DNA of 64,000 nt from JBCDCE01 sp039182515 (GCA_039182515.1 JBCDCE010000006.1:18299-82298), one strand, 5' to 3'; counted from the stretch's first letter, positions 8,757 to 16,999 are shown. Made by a program: numbers and translations. Notes: a model not told the origin generated them from the letters alone.

Positions 8757-8828
8757 GGGAGGGCGAGAAACGCCCTCCCCTGTGTGGGGAGGGTCGGGCG
8801 CTATCTGACCGCTTGGGCGGTCAGATAG
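8757..8828. repeat. Nested and competing palindromes upstream of the LRR gene
   Basis: Three hairpins packed into 72 bases. Arms 8757-8765 and 8771-8779 (GGGAGGGCG / CGCCCTCCC). The same C-rich strand can instead pair with 8786-8793 (CCCTCCCC / GGGGAGGG), so the first two are mutually exclusive. Third: arms 8801-8812 and 8817-8828 (CTATCTGACCGC / GCGGTCAGATAG, perfect, 4-base loop). The dehydrogenase stop is 46 bases upstream and the LRR start 14 bases downstream. It could be an extragenic palindromic repeat, a terminator without U-tract, or an attenuator-like switch. Confidence 0.6.
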
Positions 8829-8841
8829 GTGGGGGTGTGTG

Positions 8842-10356
8842 ATGGCGGAGAAAGAGCCTTGGTTGACCGATCCGGATGTCGCTTACATGGAGGCGGAGCG
8901 GCGGATCGCGAAGGTTCGTTTAGAGAATGGAACTAGACTAAATTTTAGGAATTGGGCGCTGTGGGCCCTTCCACCAGAAATCTCCAATTTCGGTGAGCTC
9001 CGTTCACTGAATATTGCTGCGACAAGCGTAGGTGATGCGGACTTGGAACTTCTTAAGCCGCTTGCGTCACTTCAAGAATTGCATTTGAGTCGGACGAAAA
9101 TCACAGACGCTGGCCTTGTACCTCTGGGTAGTCTGCAGTCTTTGCGCATCCTTGGTATGAGCGAAACCGAATTAAGCGACACAGGTTTAGCGTCTTTGAG
9201 CGGCTTGGTTTTGTTAGAATGGCTAAATCTAAGAGATACTTATATCAGCGAGATAGGGCTCTCTGCGTTAGGTGATTTAGGGCTGTTGCAATGGCTATCT
9301 TTGACCGGTACCAGGGCACTTTACGATTTGCGACCTTTGTTAAGTTTGGGCCGCTTTTCTCGACCTGACGAAGAAAAGTCCTGTGCTATCTATTTTTCAG
9401 GAAGCTCGGTAGCTGATGTAGACCCGATCAAGGGAATTTCTGTGATAGCAGACAATAATGAGCGGATCGAAGCACTTTTTGCGCATTTGCGGACCTTACC
9501 GCCCTATCCGTTGCCGATTGATGGATCACTGCCAAAACCAAAAGACGACGGAACACCAAAACAAAAATCGTATTACCAGATCACGCCACGCAAGCGCGAT
9601 TATGAGCTTGCGGGCACGCGTGTGTCGGATGCGGTTTTGCGCGATCCGATGCGACAGGCCGCTTACCAAAAGCTAGACATGGCGCGAGTGCGGTTGCGCC
9701 AGGGTAGCAATCAATTTTCTGACATCGATATGCTCGTGCGCGGGCTTGATAGTGCGATGGGGCAAGAGCTCTCAGAAGCGCATCTGCCGCTTTTGCACAT
9801 GGAGGTGGAAACCGCGCGGGGCATCTATGGGCGTCGATCAGAGCGCAAAGCGCCTCTTGACGATGATTTAATCGCCGCCTTGCACACCATTGGAGAGTTT
9901 GGCTCGGTTCTAACTCTCAATGATCCTCAGGTTGCTGAGCTGGAAGCGGACCGCCGCAAGATGGACGGTCGCGATGAGCTTGAGAAAGCGCGTGTCGCTG
10001 ACATGGCGCAGGCCTTGGCGGACAATCCGGGTCTTGTTGGGCAATATCTGCAGCTTGTGTCCGAAGGGGTTGTCACGGTCCGTGATATCCCAGCTGCGCG
10101 CACAGAAGCCATTGGCTCGGGTGCGATGTGGAATTTCCTCGCTGTTGCTTTGGCTGTCTCGGCGCATCCAACAACGGGGTCTGTGGGCGTCGAGCTTTTG
10201 GAGGCAACGCATCGCTTTTGCCTGGAGTACTTTCCGCAGATCGAGGCGTTGGCGCAGGTTTACGGCGATGGATTTGTGGCTTTGGCGGAGAGTGCCCGGG
10301 CGTCAGCTCAGGACTATGTGAGCAAGAAAACGGGTGGGCAGATTGATGCAGACTGA
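8842..10356 (+). CDS. Leucine-rich-repeat protein with helical C-terminal domain
   Basis: 504 residues. The N-terminal third has at least five leucine-rich repeats of 23-24 residues (LRSLNIAATSVGDADLELL, LQELHLSRTKITDAGLVPL, LRILGMSETELSDTGL, LEWLNLRDTYISEIGL, LQWLSLTGT). After about residue 240 it becomes a charged, mainly helical region without recognised motifs. No signal peptide, so probably cytoplasmic. Base composition changes inside the gene: 40% GC in a 60-base sample at 9181 versus 60% at 9781. It separates the dehydrogenase gene from the homocysteine methyltransferase gene and is flanked on both sides by palindromic elements, suggesting a late arrival. Start at ATG 8842; GTG at 8839 is also possible. 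Function unknown. Confidence 0.75.
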   Translation: MAEKEPWLTDPDVAYMEAERRIAKVRLENGTRLNFRNWALWALPPEISNFGELRSLNIAATSVGDADLELLKPLASLQELHLSRTKITDAGLVPLGSLQSLRILGMSETELSDTGLASLSGLVLLEWLNLRDTYISEIGLSALGDLGLLQWLSLTGTRALYDLRPLLSLGRFSRPDEEKSCAIYFSGSSVADVDPIKGISVIADNNERIEALFAHLRTLPPYPLPIDGSLPKPKDDGTPKQKSYYQITPRKRDYELAGTRVSDAVLRDPMRQAAYQKLDMARVRLRQGSNQFSDIDMLVRGLDSAMGQELSEAHLPLLHMEVETARGIYGRRSERKAPLDDDLIAALHTIGEFGSVLTLNDPQVAELEADRRKMDGRDELEKARVADMAQALADNPGLVGQYLQLVSEGVVTVRDIPAARTEAIGSGAMWNFLAVALAVSAHPTTGSVGVELLEATHRFCLEYFPQIEALAQVYGDGFVALAESARASAQDYVSKKTGGQIDAD

Positions 10357-10367
10357 TCCGAGGTATC

Positions 10368-10443
10368 GCCCGGTGGGCATCGCCGGGCAGCGCCCGACCG
10401 CCCCCATGGGCGGGCGCTTCGCTTCCGCCCGCGGTCGGGTGCT
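10368..10443. repeat. Three-helix palindromic element downstream of the LRR gene
   Basis: Dense structure in 76 bases. Stem 10368-10373 with 10383-10388 (GCCCGG / CCGGGC). Outer stem 10389-10401 with 10431-10443 (AGCGCCCGACCGC against GCGGTCGGGTGCT, one G-T wobble). Inner stem 10408-10413 with 10425-10430 (GGGCGG / CCGCCC), stacked directly on the outer stem. It starts 12 bases after the LRR stop and ends 24 bases before the methyltransferase start. Similar in size to the element at 8757-8828 on the other side of the LRR gene. Confidence 0.6.
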
Positions 10444-10467
10444 CCCCTATGTCTTGGGAGGCGGACT

Positions 10468-11343
10468 ATGGTGACCATTCTTGATGGCGGTATGGGCCAG
10501 GAGTTGATCAAGCGGGCGGGGAAGGCGACGGATTTGTGGTCTTTGAAAGCGCTCATGGAAGCGCCTGAGATGGTTCGCGACGTGCATGCCGAGTTCTTTG
10601 CGGCGGGCGCTGAGATTGCCACGACAAACACCTATTGCTGTTTGCCGGATCGGCTCGATCCTAAGGGCTATGGCGATCAGTTGGAGGCCCTGACGCGTCA
10701 GGCCTGCGACTTGGCCTGCGAGGCGCGGGAGGCGCATGGATCGGGTCTCGTGTTTGGCGGGTTGGGGCCTCAGGGGTTTTCTTATCAGCCGCACAATGTG
10801 CCGCCTGCGCCTGAAGCGGCTGCTGTTTACGCGAGCGTGGCGGGCTTTATGAGCGATCTGGTGGACGGCTACATCTTGGAGACCATGGCTTCTGTTGAGC
10901 AGGTGCGTGGCGGGCTGATGGGGCTGTTGGGCTGCGGCAAACCGGTTTGGCTGGGGCTCACGGTCGACGATGTGGATGGTACGAAACTGCGCTCGGGCGA
11001 GGACATACGGGAGGTCTTGCCGCTTGTGGCGGAGTTTGATCCTGAGGTGGTGTTGGTGAACTGCTCACCCCCTGAAGCCGTGCGTTCTGCGGTGCCGATT
11101 TTGGCGCAAGCAGGTCTCACGGTCGGAGCTTACGCCAATGGGTTTGTGAATATTTCTGAGGCGTTTAATTCGATCCATACCACGGTGGATGTGTTGGAAA
11201 CCCGCAAGGATCTCTCGCCTCAGGCCTACTTGGCGGAGGCCCGGCATTGGGTGGCCGATGGGGCCAGTGTCGTGGGCGGCTGTTGTGAGATTGGGCCTGA
11301 GCACATCCGCGTTTTGAGTGAAGGGCTGGGTGATGCTGGATGA
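10468..11343 (+). CDS. Homocysteine S-methyltransferase family protein
   Basis: 291 residues of the zinc-dependent homocysteine methyltransferase family (betaine-homocysteine or S-methylmethionine type). The zinc-binding cysteines are present: C199 in VLVNCSPPEA and the C272-C273 pair in SVVGGCCEIGPEHI. The N-terminal ILDGGMGQELIKRAG is also characteristic. Placed between two dimethylglycine dehydrogenase-like genes, a betaine-homocysteine methyltransferase role is the likeliest: betaine plus homocysteine gives dimethylglycine plus methionine. Other methyl donors cannot be excluded. Its stop overlaps the next gene's start by 11 bases. Confidence 0.87.
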   Translation: MVTILDGGMGQELIKRAGKATDLWSLKALMEAPEMVRDVHAEFFAAGAEIATTNTYCCLPDRLDPKGYGDQLEALTRQACDLACEAREAHGSGLVFGGLGPQGFSYQPHNVPPAPEAAAVYASVAGFMSDLVDGYILETMASVEQVRGGLMGLLGCGKPVWLGLTVDDVDGTKLRSGEDIREVLPLVAEFDPEVVLVNCSPPEAVRSAVPILAQAGLTVGAYANGFVNISEAFNSIHTTVDVLETRKDLSPQAYLAEARHWVADGASVVGGCCEIGPEHIRVLSEGLGDAG

Positions 11344-11788
11344 GTTTGCGCGCCAAGTGATTGCCCGATTCCCAGCTGGCTTCACAGCGACTGTGGATGC
11401 AAACGGCGCACCGATGGTTTCTCCCAAGGGCACGTTTTTGGTGTTGGATGATACGCGGATTGGATTTGCGCATATCCGGTCGCCCGGGACCTTAGCGAAC
11501 TTGGCCCATGAGCCGCGCGTAGAGGTGAATTTCCTCGATCCGTTTTTGCGCAAAGGCGTGCGTGTTGCGGGTGTGTCAGAGGTTCATGTGCGGGGTTCAG
11601 CTGGCTTTGACGCGCTTGTCGGGATTTGGGCAGAGACCTGGCCGAGCCTTGCAGAGCGGATCCAAGCCTTGGTGGTGATAGAGGTCACCAAATACCAGGT
11701 GTTCACGACGCCACCCTATGACGATGGGGCTTTGGAAGATGAGATGGTTGCGCTTTATCGCGCGAAATACGCGGAGATTTATCCGTGA
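11333..11788 (+). CDS. Pyridoxamine 5'-phosphate oxidase-like FMN split-barrel protein
   Basis: 151 residues forming a single FMN-binding split barrel, visible as FTATVDANGAPMVSPKGTF, then TRIGFAHIRSPGTLANLAHEPRV. It lacks the C-terminal extension of true PdxH, so a pyridoxal-phosphate synthesis role is unlikely; members of this group are general flavin oxidoreductases of unknown substrate. Start at ATG 11333, inside the end of the methyltransferase gene (11-base overlap), so expression is coupled. It may supply a reductase step in the betaine-derived pathway, but that is guesswork. Confidence 0.75.
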   Translation: MLDEFARQVIARFPAGFTATVDANGAPMVSPKGTFLVLDDTRIGFAHIRSPGTLANLAHEPRVEVNFLDPFLRKGVRVAGVSEVHVRGSAGFDALVGIWAETWPSLAERIQALVVIEVTKYQVFTTPPYDDGALEDEMVALYRAKYAEIYP

Positions 11789-11795
11789 GGATTTT

Positions 11796-11817
11796 GAGTA
11801 TTTTGGCCAAGAAAAAG
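11796..11817 (+). repeat. GAGTATTT-type intergenic motif, copy A
   Basis: Eight bases after the split-barrel stop lies GAGTATTTTGGCCAAGAAAA followed by AG. The same motif occurs at 20341-20361 (minus), 50931-50954 (minus) and 62362-62383 (plus), always between genes. Approximate consensus GAGTATTTNNGCCAAGAAAA. Purpose unknown; position suggests 3'-end or spacer function. Confidence 0.6.
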
Positions 11818-11854
11818 GGCCACCCGATAGGACAAGGGATAGGAGAGACGTGAG

Positions 11855-14299
11855 ATGACGGTACCAGCGAAAGCGCGGGCGGTGATTATTGGTGGCGGGG
11901 TGATCGGCTGTTCGGTCGCTTATCACTTGGCGAAGCTTGGGTGGACAGATGTGGTGCTTTTGGAGCGCAAACAGCTGACATCCGGCACAACTTGGCATGC
12001 TGCAGGCTTGATCGCGCAATTGCGTGCAACGGCCAATATGACCAAGCTCGCGAAGTATTCCCAGGAGCTCTACGGGTCTTTGGAGGAAGAGACGGGTGTT
12101 GCCACAGGGTTCAAGCGCTGTGGATCCATTACTGTTGCTCTCACAGAAGCCAGGCGCGAAGAGATTTTTCGCCAAGCAGCCATGGCCCGGGCCTTTGGTG
12201 TTGAGGTGGAGGAGATCTCACCTGAGGAGGTGGGCGCGAAATACGAGCACTTGAACCTGGAAGGCGTCAAGGCTGGGGTTTGGCTGCCGCTTGATGGGCA
12301 AGGAGATCCGGCCAACATTGCTCTGGCACTTGCCAAAGGTGCGCGGCAGATGGGCGCGAAGGTCATTGAGCGGGTGCGTGTCTCTGGGATTGCAAAGGAC
12401 AGGCGGCGCTGTACGGGTGTGGACTGGGTCGATGAGACAGGCGAGAGCGGCCATATTGAAGCCGATTATGTGATCAACTGCGGTGGCATGTGGGGTCGTG
12501 AAGTGGGTGCGATGGCGGGTGTCTCTGTCCCGCTTCATGCGTGCGAGCATTTCTACATTGTGACCGAGGCCATCGAAGGGCTCACGCAACAGCCCGTTTT
12601 GCGGGTGCCAGACGAATGCGCTTATTACAAAGAAGACGCGGGCAAGATGCTGCTTGGAGCTTTTGAGCCCAATGCGAAACCCTGGGCGATGGATGGCATT
12701 CCCGCAGATTTTGAATTTGATCAGTTGCCTGAAGATTTCGATCACTTTGAGCCCATCTTGGAACAGGCCGTGAACCGCTTGCCGATGCTCGCAGAGGCCG
12801 GAATCCACACCTTCTTCAATGGTCCCGAAAGCTTTACGCCTGATGACGCTTATCACCTGGGACTTGCGCCCGAATGCGATAATTTCTGGGTGGCTTGTGG
12901 GTTTAACTCCATTGGTATCCAGTCTGCGGGTGGCGCTGGTATGGCCTTGGCACAATGGATGAATGATGGGGAGAAACCTTTTGATTTGGGTGACGTCGAC
13001 ATCTCGCGGATGCAGCCGTTCCAATCGAACAAAACGTATCTCTATGAGCGCTCCAAAGAAACGCTTGGGCTGCTTTATGCAGATCACTTCCCCTACCGTC
13101 AAAAGGAGACCGCACGCGGCGTACGGCGTACGCCTTTCCATCAGCACCTTTTGAATGAAGGCGCTGTGATGGGCGAGCTTGCGGGATGGGAGCGGGCGAA
13201 CTGGTTTGCGCGCGGGAGCCAAGAGCGAGAATATCGCTACTCTTGGGACCGGCAAAACCTCTTTGAAAACGTCGCAGAAGAGCATCGTGCGGTACGCTCC
13301 GGCGTTGGTATGTATGACATGAGCTCTTTCGGCAAAATCCGTGTGGAAGGTCCTGATGCGGTGGCCTTCATGAACTACGTGGGCGGCGGGCAATATGACG
13401 TTCCGGTGGGCAAGATCGTTTACACGCAGTTCCTCAATGCACGTGGTGGCATTGAAGCAGATGTGACAGTGACGCGCCTCTCGGAAACCTGTTTTTTGGT
13501 TGTGACCCCTGCAGCCACGCGCCTTGCAGATCAGACCTGGATGGGGCGCAATCGTGGGGATTTCTTGGTGGTGATCACGGACGTGACGGCCGGCGAAGGT
13601 GTTCTCGCGGTCATGGGCCCCGACGCGCGCGCGCTTTTGCAGAAAGTCTCACCCAATGACTTTTCTAATGAGGTGAATCCCTTTGGGACGGCGCAAGAGA
13701 TTGAACTTGGAATGGGCCGCGCTCGGGTGCACCGGGTAACTTATGTAGGTGAACTTGGTTGGGAGGTGTATGTTTCGGCTGATATGGCAGGCCATGCCTT
13801 TGAAGTTCTCCATGAGGCGGGCCAAGATTTGGGGCTGAAACTCTGCGGAATGCATATGATGGATACCTGTCGGATCGAGAAAGGGTTCCGCCATTTTGGG
13901 CATGACATTACGGCAGAAGATCACGTGATCGATGCAGGCCTCGGATTTGCAGTGAAAGTTGATAAGCCGGATTTCTTGGGGCGTGATGCGGTTTTGAAGC
14001 GCAAAGAAACGGGACCTGAAAACCGTATGCTGCAGTTCAAACTCACGGATCCAGAACCGCTCCTTTATCACAATGAGCCGATTTTGCGGGACGGTGAAAT
14101 TGTCGGGTATTTGAGTTCCGGTGCTTATGGCCACCACCTAGGAGGGGCTATGGGGCTGGGTTATGTGCCTTGCAAAGGCGAAACCGCGGCTGAGGTTTTG
14201 GCCTCTAGCTACGAGATCGATGTGATGGGTACGCGGGTGAAGGCGGAAGCAAGCCTTAAGCCGATGTATGATCCCAAATCAGAACGGGTTAAGGCTTAA
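11855..14299 (+). CDS. Dimethylglycine/sarcosine dehydrogenase-like FAD-GcvT protein, paralogue 2
   Basis: 814 residues, same two-domain plan as the protein at 6264: FAD Rossmann motif AVIIGGGVIG at 9-18, H48 in TTWHAAG for covalent flavin attachment, then a GcvT folate domain with the typical AVRSGVGMYDMSSFGKIRVE entry and a C-terminal SGAYGHHLGGAMGLGYV. The neighbouring sequence LIAQLRATANMTKLAKYS differs from the first paralogue, implying a different substrate. With betaine-homocysteine methyltransferase upstream, one paralogue would act on dimethylglycine and the other on sarcosine; which is which is not resolved. Ribosome-binding site GGAGA precedes the ATG. Confidence 0.87.
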   Translation: MTVPAKARAVIIGGGVIGCSVAYHLAKLGWTDVVLLERKQLTSGTTWHAAGLIAQLRATANMTKLAKYSQELYGSLEEETGVATGFKRCGSITVALTEARREEIFRQAAMARAFGVEVEEISPEEVGAKYEHLNLEGVKAGVWLPLDGQGDPANIALALAKGARQMGAKVIERVRVSGIAKDRRRCTGVDWVDETGESGHIEADYVINCGGMWGREVGAMAGVSVPLHACEHFYIVTEAIEGLTQQPVLRVPDECAYYKEDAGKMLLGAFEPNAKPWAMDGIPADFEFDQLPEDFDHFEPILEQAVNRLPMLAEAGIHTFFNGPESFTPDDAYHLGLAPECDNFWVACGFNSIGIQSAGGAGMALAQWMNDGEKPFDLGDVDISRMQPFQSNKTYLYERSKETLGLLYADHFPYRQKETARGVRRTPFHQHLLNEGAVMGELAGWERANWFARGSQEREYRYSWDRQNLFENVAEEHRAVRSGVGMYDMSSFGKIRVEGPDAVAFMNYVGGGQYDVPVGKIVYTQFLNARGGIEADVTVTRLSETCFLVVTPAATRLADQTWMGRNRGDFLVVITDVTAGEGVLAVMGPDARALLQKVSPNDFSNEVNPFGTAQEIELGMGRARVHRVTYVGELGWEVYVSADMAGHAFEVLHEAGQDLGLKLCGMHMMDTCRIEKGFRHFGHDITAEDHVIDAGLGFAVKVDKPDFLGRDAVLKRKETGPENRMLQFKLTDPEPLLYHNEPILRDGEIVGYLSSGAYGHHLGGAMGLGYVPCKGETAAEVLASSYEIDVMGTRVKAEASLKPMYDPKSERVKA

Positions 14300-14318
14300 G
14301 CTGGCTCTTTGAAAAGTC

Positions 14319-14423
14319 TAAAGCGTTATGCGAAAAACGTGCATCAGCTATCGCTGCCTGAAACCATTGGTTTCAACGCGTTAGCTGATGCACGTTATCT
14401 CAGGTATTTCGTCAAACGCTATA
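14319..14423. repeat. TA-bounded palindromic repeat, copy 1
   Basis: A ~105-base element that is a near-perfect match to 22278-22382. It begins TAAAGCGTTATGCGAAAA and ends with TTTCGTCAAACGCTATA. It folds on itself: the outer arms AGCGTT..GCGAAA pair with TTTCGTCAAACGCT, and the inner arms pair CGTGCATCAGCTA with TAGCTGATGCACG; the apex contains GAAACCATTGGTTTC. TA dinucleotides at both ends would fit a target duplication of an IS630/mariner-type non-autonomous element. It begins 20 bases after the dehydrogenase stop and may act as its terminator. Confidence 0.75.
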
Positions 14424-14486
14424 AATGAGAAGAAATGGGGTTGCGCGAATTGGATTTTGTGCGACCCTTTTAGGCTCTCTTTGCAT

Positions 14487-14614
14487 GTTAAGGTTAACGC
14501 CGGTTAAGGTTAACGCCGGTTAAGGTTAACGCCGGTTAAGGTTAACGCCGGTTAAGGTTAACGCCGGTTAAGGTTAACGCCGGTTAAGGTTAACGCCGGT
14601 TAAGATTAATGCTG
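14487..14614. repeat. Tandem 16-bp array 1 (7 perfect units plus 1 degenerate)
   Basis: Unit GTTAAGGTTAACGCCG. Seven perfect copies start at 14487, 14503, 14519, 14535, 14551, 14567 and 14583; an eighth at 14599-14614 has three changes. Each unit has the core TTAAGGTTAA followed by CGCCG. A second array at 34109 has the reverse-complement core. It lies between convergent genes, so a promoter role is unlikely. Confidence 0.95.
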
Positions 14615-14693
14615 GTGAAAAAAACGGGCACGACGTTTACAGACTGATTGTCTGGACCCAAACCGAACCCTTTTTTTGATACATAAGAATACC

Positions 14694-16949
14694 TCAGCGG
14701 CGGCGACGCGTGACTTTTTTACGATCTCTTGAAGCCTTGCGTCTGGCTTTTGTTTCCTTGGAGCGGGATATAGGCTTTCGCGAGGTATTTTTGCCCCGTG
14801 GAAGCACCTGGCCTTCTATGGATAGAAGCTCTAGCTCAATTCCACCCGATAAGGGTGCGACTTCTGCCAAACGCACGATCACGCGTTGACCCAAGCTCAG
14901 GACGCGGCCGCTGTCGCTTCCCATCAATGTTTGGCTTTCGCGATCAAAATGGAAGTACTCGCGACCCAAGCTGCGCACAGGAACCAGACCATCTGCACCG
15001 CTTTCCTCGAGCCTGACAAAGAGCCCAAATTTGACCACGCCTGAGATACGGCCCTCAAATTCATTGCCCACGCGCTCTTGGAGATAGCTGGCGAGATATC
15101 GATCGGTGGTATCGCGTTCTGCGACCATTGATCTTCGCTCGGTTTCGGAAATATGTTCAGCTGTTGATTGAAGATTTTCGATATCCCACGGGCTCAATCC
15201 GTCTTCTCCCCAACCATGCGCTGAGACCAGCGCACGGTGCACGATCAAGTCGGAATAGCGGCGGATGGGAGAGGTGAAGTGAGCGTAGTTTCGAAGCGCG
15301 AGGCCAAAGTGCCCAAGATTTTCAGGGCTGTAGTAGGCTTGGGTCATGGATCGCAATGTGGAGATTGCGATCAATTCGTCAAAGTCTTCTCCGCGCGCAG
15401 ATTGCATCAATTGGTTAAGGTGCTTGGTTTGCAAAACCTGACCTTTGGCCAGAACCAAGCCAGAGGCTTGGGCCGTCTCGCGTAGGGTATCGAGTTTTTC
15501 GGGGCTGGGTTCTTCATGCACACGGAACAAAAGAGGGGATTTGCGTTTGATCAACTCTTCTGCAGCGGCGACATTGGCCAGGACCATAAATTCTTCAATG
15601 AGCCGGTGCGCGTCTAGGCGCTCTTTGAACCGTACACTTTCGACATCACCGCTCTCTTTCAGAACGATCTGGCGTTCGGGCAAATCAAGATCGAGTGGTT
15701 GGCGGCGTTCGCGAGCTTTTTTGAGAGCTGCATAAGCCGCATAAAGCGGCCGAATGACAGGGCTGACGAAGGGCTCGGTGCGCTCTGTTGGACGCCCGTC
15801 CATTGCGGCCTGGACCTCTTCGTAATGCAATGAGGCTGGGCTTTTCATCAGGCCTCGGTGAAAGGCGTGGCGGAGTTTATTGCCCTCTGCGTCCAACACC
15901 ATTTCAACAGCCAAAACTGCGCGCGGCACGCCCTCGTGCAAAGAACACAGATCGCCAGACAGGCGATCGGGCAGCATTGGGACCACCCGGTCCGGAAAAT
16001 AACTTGAGTTGCCGCGCTTGCGGGCTTCGGCGTCGAGTGCGGAACCAGGGCGCACGTGATGGGCCACGTCTGCAATCGCAACCCATAAGATGTGCCCGCC
16101 CGGGTTCTTCGGATCTGGGTCTGCTTTGGCATAGACCGCATCGTCGTGATCGCGCGCGTCATAGGGATCGATGGTGACCAAGGGTAGGTCGCGCAGATCA
16201 ATGCGCCCGTTGAGCTCAGCGGGCGATTGTGCATCGGCTTCCGCGAGCACATCGGCAGGGAAATCATCGGGGATGTTGTGCTGGTGGATTGCGATTAAGG
16301 ACACAGCTTTGGGAGCGCTGGGATCGCCTAGGCGCGCGACAACCCGAGCGCGCGGCAGCCCCATGCGGGCCTTCGGGCCGCTGGCTTCTCCTTCCACCAA
16401 CTCGCCTTCCAAAGCGCCACCCGTGGCACCCGGAGGCACCAACCACTCGCGGTCGGCCTTCTTGTCGACCGGCACGATCCGCCCGCCTTCCGCGGATTTT
16501 TTGAAAATGCCAACAACCTTTTGCGAGGTTTGCCCAATGCGGCGGATCAGGCGGGCTTCATAGTGATGGTCGTCGTCTTTGACTTCTGTGAGACGCGCGA
16601 GAATCCGGTCGCCTGCGCCTAAGGCTGGATCTGTTGCGCGCGGAATCACAAGCACGCCTGGCTCCACGCCTTCGCCTTGCCATTCCATCGGTTTGGCAAA
16701 GAGATCGCCGTCCGCATTGGGGCCAATAACCTTCAGCACGGAGACAGGGGGCAGCTTGTCAGGATCGCGGTAGCTGCGCTTTTGCTTTTGCAAATGGCCT
16801 TCGGCTTCCAAACCACGCAGGATCTTTTTGAGATCAATGCGCGCAGCGCCTTTGATGCCAAAGGCCTTGGCGATGTCGCGCTTGGAGGTGAGGGTCGGGT
16901 TCTCGTCGATCCAAGCTAGGATCTCGGATCGGCTGGGCAGTTTGCTCAT
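14694..16949 (-). CDS. rnr: Ribonuclease R
   Basis: 751 residues with the RNase R domain order: N-terminal winged helix (about 1-60), OB-fold cold-shock domains, the RNB catalytic domain with the metal-binding aspartate cluster in TIDPYDARDHDDAVYA, an S1 domain near 630-710 (VGNEFEGRISGVVKFGLFV) and a strongly basic tail (TSRKPISRSKETKARRKASR). It is a processive 3'-5' exoribonuclease that degrades structured RNA. The Lys/Arg tail is typical and helps with structured substrates. Length is normal. It is followed after the array region by a convergent gene and preceded by dapE on the same strand beyond its start. Confidence 0.95.
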   Translation of the reverse strand: MSKLPSRSEILAWIDENPTLTSKRDIAKAFGIKGAARIDLKKILRGLEAEGHLQKQKRSYRDPDKLPPVSVLKVIGPNADGDLFAKPMEWQGEGVEPGVLVIPRATDPALGAGDRILARLTEVKDDDHHYEARLIRRIGQTSQKVVGIFKKSAEGGRIVPVDKKADREWLVPPGATGGALEGELVEGEASGPKARMGLPRARVVARLGDPSAPKAVSLIAIHQHNIPDDFPADVLAEADAQSPAELNGRIDLRDLPLVTIDPYDARDHDDAVYAKADPDPKNPGGHILWVAIADVAHHVRPGSALDAEARKRGNSSYFPDRVVPMLPDRLSGDLCSLHEGVPRAVLAVEMVLDAEGNKLRHAFHRGLMKSPASLHYEEVQAAMDGRPTERTEPFVSPVIRPLYAAYAALKKARERRQPLDLDLPERQIVLKESGDVESVRFKERLDAHRLIEEFMVLANVAAAEELIKRKSPLLFRVHEEPSPEKLDTLRETAQASGLVLAKGQVLQTKHLNQLMQSARGEDFDELIAISTLRSMTQAYYSPENLGHFGLALRNYAHFTSPIRRYSDLIVHRALVSAHGWGEDGLSPWDIENLQSTAEHISETERRSMVAERDTTDRYLASYLQERVGNEFEGRISGVVKFGLFVRLEESGADGLVPVRSLGREYFHFDRESQTLMGSDSGRVLSLGQRVIVRLAEVAPLSGGIELELLSIEGQVLPRGKNTSRKPISRSKETKARRKASRDRKKVTRRRR

Positions 16950-16999
16950 GCAGATCAGCTAACATGACAGGGCTGAGGCGTCATCCCTTCATGGGGCTT

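Larger units (their letters stand above)
14300..14693. other. Convergent intergenic region filled by two repeats
   Basis: 394 bases between the convergent dehydrogenase and RNase R genes. It holds a palindromic TA-bounded repeat (14319-14423), about 60 bases of unremarkable sequence, and a tandem 16-bp array (14487-14614). Both are listed separately. I see no gene. The last 80 bases contain a short T-run (14669-14677) that might help terminate the forward transcript. Confidence 0.7.

Noticed and set aside
12218..13393. 391-residue minus-strand frame inside the second dehydrogenase gene
   Set aside because: Long but antisense to conserved FAD-GcvT coding sequence, and lacks any recognisable motif.
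14319..14423. Considered as a terminator only
   Set aside because: Its full-length match to 22278-22382 and the TA borders favour a dispersed repeat; termination may be a side effect.
14487..14614. Considered as a CRISPR array
   Set aside because: Units are directly adjacent with no unique spacers and no cas genes are present.
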